DNA of 15,629 nucleotides from 66-474 sp036759545 (lineage in GTDB: Bacteria > Pseudomonadota > Gammaproteobacteria > Xanthomonadales > Rhodanobacteraceae). Position 1 is the stretch's first letter. The number at the start of each line of letters is the position of its first letter. The stretch is from positions 1 through 15,629 of the forward strand of contig DAIOUL010000062.1 in the NCBI GenBank assembly GCA_036759545.1, read 5' to 3'. Made by a program: the position numbers and the translations under genes. This document shows, piece after piece, positions 13,473-15,629 of the stretch. The notes under the pieces were generated by a model that saw only the letters and a list, made by a program, of their open reading frames with translations, was not told the origin of the DNA and did not search any database.

Positions 13473-14786
13473 CTACCGATAACCGTCCAGCCCGAACACG
13501 CGCCGCATCGCGGCGATGGCGTCCGCTTGCGTCCACGCGCGCTCCGGGTTGCGGCTGGTCGCAGCGAAGTATTGCCGCATGAATTGCCGGCCGAGCTGCG
13601 GCTGGATGCCCGGCTGCCATGGCCGGTCGCCGGAAATGCCGAGCGTCGGTCCCAGCGTTTCCAGCAGGCCGCGCAGCGGCCGTCCGCGCACCACCAGATC
13701 TCCGTCGCGATCGATGAAGGGATCAGTGCGCGCGATCGAAGTCAGCTGCGTTTGCGACAGCGGCGGGATGTTCATGTGCCAGGCAGTGTTCATCGTGCGG
13801 ATGAACGCATTCGCGATCAGCGCGTGCCCGATGTCGGATGGGTGCACCCCATCGAGGCTCAACAGGCCGCCGTTGTAGCGCAGCAGCAGCGGCACGCCGC
13901 CGATCACCGGAGGATGCGCGGCGTACAGGTTCATCAGCGAGTGGATGTCCACCATCGGCATGCCGGCCGCGGCGGCATCCGTAGCGATCGTTCGGTTGAA
14001 GCCGGCGGTCGCCTTGCGCATCGTCGCGATCTCGCCCGCGTCGAGCACCCAGGACGGATCGCGCAGGATCGTCGGCGGCAGCAAGCCCATCCGGATCATC
14101 AACATTGCGACGAGACTGGTGTAGCTGCCTTCCGGCAATCCGTAGGAATCGCCCAGGAAGAGTTTCAGATCCTGCGGCGACATCAGGAAGCCGATGCGCG
14201 TGACGTCCGGGATGTTCGCGAACACCACCTTGTCGTGCCAGCCGGTCAGGCCGTCCACGATCGTCTGGAAATTGTCCGCGAACACGTCCTGCGGTGTGAT
14301 CTGGCTGGCATCCATGTGGTCGAAGGCGAGCGCGGCGCCCAGCACGTCGTTGTTGCCGATCCAGCAGGCGATCAGCGGCGGCCGCAATCGCTGCGCGATC
14401 TCGATCTGGGTTCCGGTGCGCGGCAGTTCGACCAGATCCGTTTCATCATCGACCGGCCAACCGGCGCTATCGCTGAGGATCGAGCTGCTGTCCGCACCCG
14501 ACACTGCGAGGTCGTCCGTCAGCGCGGCCGGATCGACGCGGGTGCGGGCGGTGGTCGAACCCACCACGCCCTGCGGACTGGTGCGGATCAGCGGCAGGAC
14601 GAAGGAATCGCCTGATTGCGCCGCGATCAGCGCCAGATAGGTATGCGGCTGGGTGGACGCATTCGCGTCGGCAGACTGCACACCCTCACCGATACTGTCG
14701 CCGAGACCGACAAACTGCGGCGAACCGGCGTACGTGCTCGCGGCGACACCGAAGCATGCCAATGCGGCAATGAGTTTGCGGATCAT
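13473..14786 (-). CDS. Secreted GDSL/SGNH-family hydrolase
   Basis: A 437-residue exported hydrolase, probably an esterase or lipase. The signal peptide is MIRKLIAALACFGVAASTYA, with cleavage expected near residue 20-21. Block I is GLGDSIGEGV with the nucleophile Ser31. Block III is WIGNNDVLGA with Asn145/146, and block V is LDGVHPSDIGH with Asp312 and His315. VSGADSSSI (95-103) may supply the block II glycine. The mature protein is larger than compact SGNH hydrolases, with an insertion between blocks III and V and a C-terminal part of about 100 residues. That tail is not an evident autotransporter barrel or membrane anchor. Substrate is unknown. ATG 14786 is chosen for its strong GAGGAG site and the signal peptide, although the frame is open 92 codons further upstream. 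It seems to be a single-gene unit. Confidence 0.88.
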   Translation of the reverse strand: MIRKLIAALACFGVAASTYAGSPQFVGLGDSIGEGVQSADANASTQPHTYLALIAAQSGDSFVLPLIRTSPQGVVGSTTARTRVDPAALTDDLAVSGADSSSILSDSAGWPVDDETDLVELPRTGTQIEIAQRLRPPLIACWIGNNDVLGAALAFDHMDASQITPQDVFADNFQTIVDGLTGWHDKVVFANIPDVTRIGFLMSPQDLKLFLGDSYGLPEGSYTSLVAMLMIRMGLLPPTILRDPSWVLDAGEIATMRKATAGFNRTIATDAAAAGMPMVDIHSLMNLYAAHPPVIGGVPLLLRYNGGLLSLDGVHPSDIGHALIANAFIRTMNTAWHMNIPPLSQTQLTSIARTDPFIDRDGDLVVRGRPLRGLLETLGPTLGISGDRPWQPGIQPQLGRQFMRQYFAATSRNPERAWTQADAIAAMRRVFGLDGYR

Positions 14787-14792
14787 GACCGT

Positions 14793-14798
14793 CTCCTC
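14793..14798 (-). promoter_or_regulatory. Strong ribosome binding site of the GDSL hydrolase gene
   Basis: GAGGAG on the minus strand ends 6 bases before ATG 14786 and fixes this start within a much longer open frame. Confidence 0.75.
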
Positions 14799-14853
14799 TT
14801 GTGGCCGCTCCCGGCCGACTTCGAACAGGCCCACGTCCGGCGTTTCGGCGGCG

Positions 14854-14859
14854 AGTATA
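14854..14859 (-). promoter_or_regulatory. Putative -10 element of the GDSL hydrolase gene
   Basis: TATACT on the minus strand lies about 67 bases before ATG 14786, in the 160-base gap after the FUSC gene. A leader of about 60 bases would contain the GAGGAG site. I see no convincing -35 hexamer at the right distance (ATGACA is present but only 11 bases away), so confidence is low. Confidence 0.3.
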
Positions 14860-14946
14860 GCCACGCAGGCTGTCATTCGATGCGGCGCGCGGCGATCGGT
14901 TTCCGGAATCGCGGCGTGGTCGAACCGCTGCAGAGCAGGACGAAAC

Positions 14947-15629
14947 TCACGCTCCGCGCGCTTCCAGCAGATGCAGCAGGCTGTCGATCGAATCCACGAT
15001 GCGGTCGCTGGCGTCCAGCAGTGCGGCGGTGAGTGCCCAGGAAGACGGGTTCTCTTGCGCACGCAGAGCCGAGGCCAGCGTGCGTTGCCTGTTTCTCAGG
15101 TCGAGCTGCTGCGCTGGAGCGCGGCCTTCGCGCAGGGTGCATGCGGCTTCGGTCAATGCCTCCGCGCAACGATCCACGAATGTCAGCACCTGATCCGGCA
15201 GCGATTGATCGGCCGCGTCCGCCCGCGCGGCTTCCAGCGCCATCGCCGCGCGCATGAAGCGGTTGGCGTGCGCGACCAGGGCTTCCGCTTGCGGCAGGCG
15301 TTCCCTGCCGCGCGGCTCGTGCCGCAGCCGTTCCAGCGAGGCTTGTGCGTTGCTGCGCGCGGCTCTCGCCGCGATGCGCGTCTCGAATCGCGCGCGCGCG
15401 TCGCCGCGCAGCACTGCAACGAAGTAATCTCGATACGCGTCCAGCATGTTTGCCAGCGCTTCGCGTTCGCGCCCGCGCTCCCAAGTCGGCCACAGCAGAT
15501 ACGCAGCGAGCGCCAGCACGCTGCCCAGCACGGTGTCGGTCGCGCGCGCGGACATCGAGGTTTCCGGTGCCACGCCGTAGAACGACAGCAGGATCACCAC
15601 CAGGCCGGTGAGGCACGCCACGGCCACAC
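14947..15629 (-). CDS. FUSC/YccS-like inner-membrane protein, C-terminal part (5' end missing)
   Basis: The frame is open from the right edge of the window to TGA 14947, giving at least 227 codons of a longer protein. Two hydrophobic segments begin it (about VAVACLTGLVVILLSFYGV and DTVLGSVLALAAYLLWP). The motif R-x-x-DT-x-x-G-x-x-LA-x-x-x-x-x-LWP-x-WE is that of the second membrane domain of fusaric acid resistance (FUSC), YccS/YhfK and aromatic-acid exporter-like proteins. The remaining 175 residues are hydrophilic, helical and rich in Ala, Arg and Leu, as in the cytoplasmic C-terminal domain of these proteins. The family is linked to efflux of aromatic or other small acids, but the substrate here is unknown. 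The GTG at 15627 is only an internal valine. Confidence 0.8.
   Translation of the reverse strand, partial: VAVACLTGLVVILLSFYGVAPETSMSARATDTVLGSVLALAAYLLWPTWERGREREALANMLDAYRDYFVAVLRGDARARFETRIAARAARSNAQASLERLRHEPRGRERLPQAEALVAHANRFMRAAMALEAARADAADQSLPDQVLTFVDRCAEALTEAACTLREGRAPAQQLDLRNRQRTLASALRAQENPSSWALTAALLDASDRIVDSIDSLLHLLEARGA

Overview
The window is GC-rich, and every gene in it reads on the minus strand, so biological order runs from high to low coordinates. The proteins look like those of a gammaproteobacterium of the Xanthomonadales/Lysobacterales (Xanthomonas, Stenotrophomonas, Rhodanobacter relatives). The grounds are a MetX-family enzyme of the type seen in that order, a kynurenine-pathway gene cluster, a complete System I cytochrome c maturation operon, and dispersed palindromic intergenic repeats. 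The order is inferred from gene content and protein resemblance, not from rRNA.

Layout in transcription order. (1) 15629-14947: the C-terminal part of a FUSC/YccS-like inner-membrane protein, cut by the window edge. (2) 14786-13473: a secreted GDSL/SGNH hydrolase with a strong ribosome binding site. (3) 13340-8672: a kynurenine-pathway cluster, consisting of ACMS decarboxylase, a small secreted protein of unknown function, kynureninase (kynU), kynurenine 3-monooxygenase (kmo) and a DUF3293 protein. The last four are packed within a few bases of one another. (4) 8617-1604: ccmA-B-C-D-E-F-G-H-I, the full System I (Ccm) machinery for covalent heme attachment to periplasmic c-type cytochromes. 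Every junction from ccmB to ccmI overlaps, seven junctions in all, six of them by exactly four bases. The one loose junction, ccmA/ccmB, holds a 95-bp double palindrome. (5) 1531-407: a MetX-family acyltransferase, probably a serine O-succinyltransferase for cysteine synthesis. (6) 303-1: the N-terminal part of a cupin thiol (cysteine) dioxygenase, cut by the left edge.

How the genes work together. CcmABCD load heme onto CcmE and release it. CcmF/H/I with CcmG reduce the apocytochrome and ligate the heme. Kmo, KynU and ACMS decarboxylase are steps of tryptophan breakdown through 3-hydroxykynurenine and 3-hydroxyanthranilate. The enzyme between KynU and the decarboxylase (3-hydroxyanthranilate dioxygenase) is not encoded here. 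The MetX-type enzyme and the thiol dioxygenase may form a small sulfur amino acid module, one making a cysteine precursor and the other oxidising a thiol.

No gene-free stretch exceeds 300 bases. The gaps are 304-406 (REP-like hairpin), 1532-1603 (putative metX promoter with a dyad), 7791-7972 (double palindrome), 8618-8671 and 12266-12323 (no signal beyond one ribosome binding site), 13341-13472 (putative -10 abutting a start codon) and 14787-14946 (putative -10 and ribosome binding site). I saw no tRNA, rRNA, CRISPR, insertion sequence or phage gene. I found no clear new biological system. The most unusual point is the palindromic repeat that seems to have entered the ccmA/ccmB junction while leaving the ccmB frame open.
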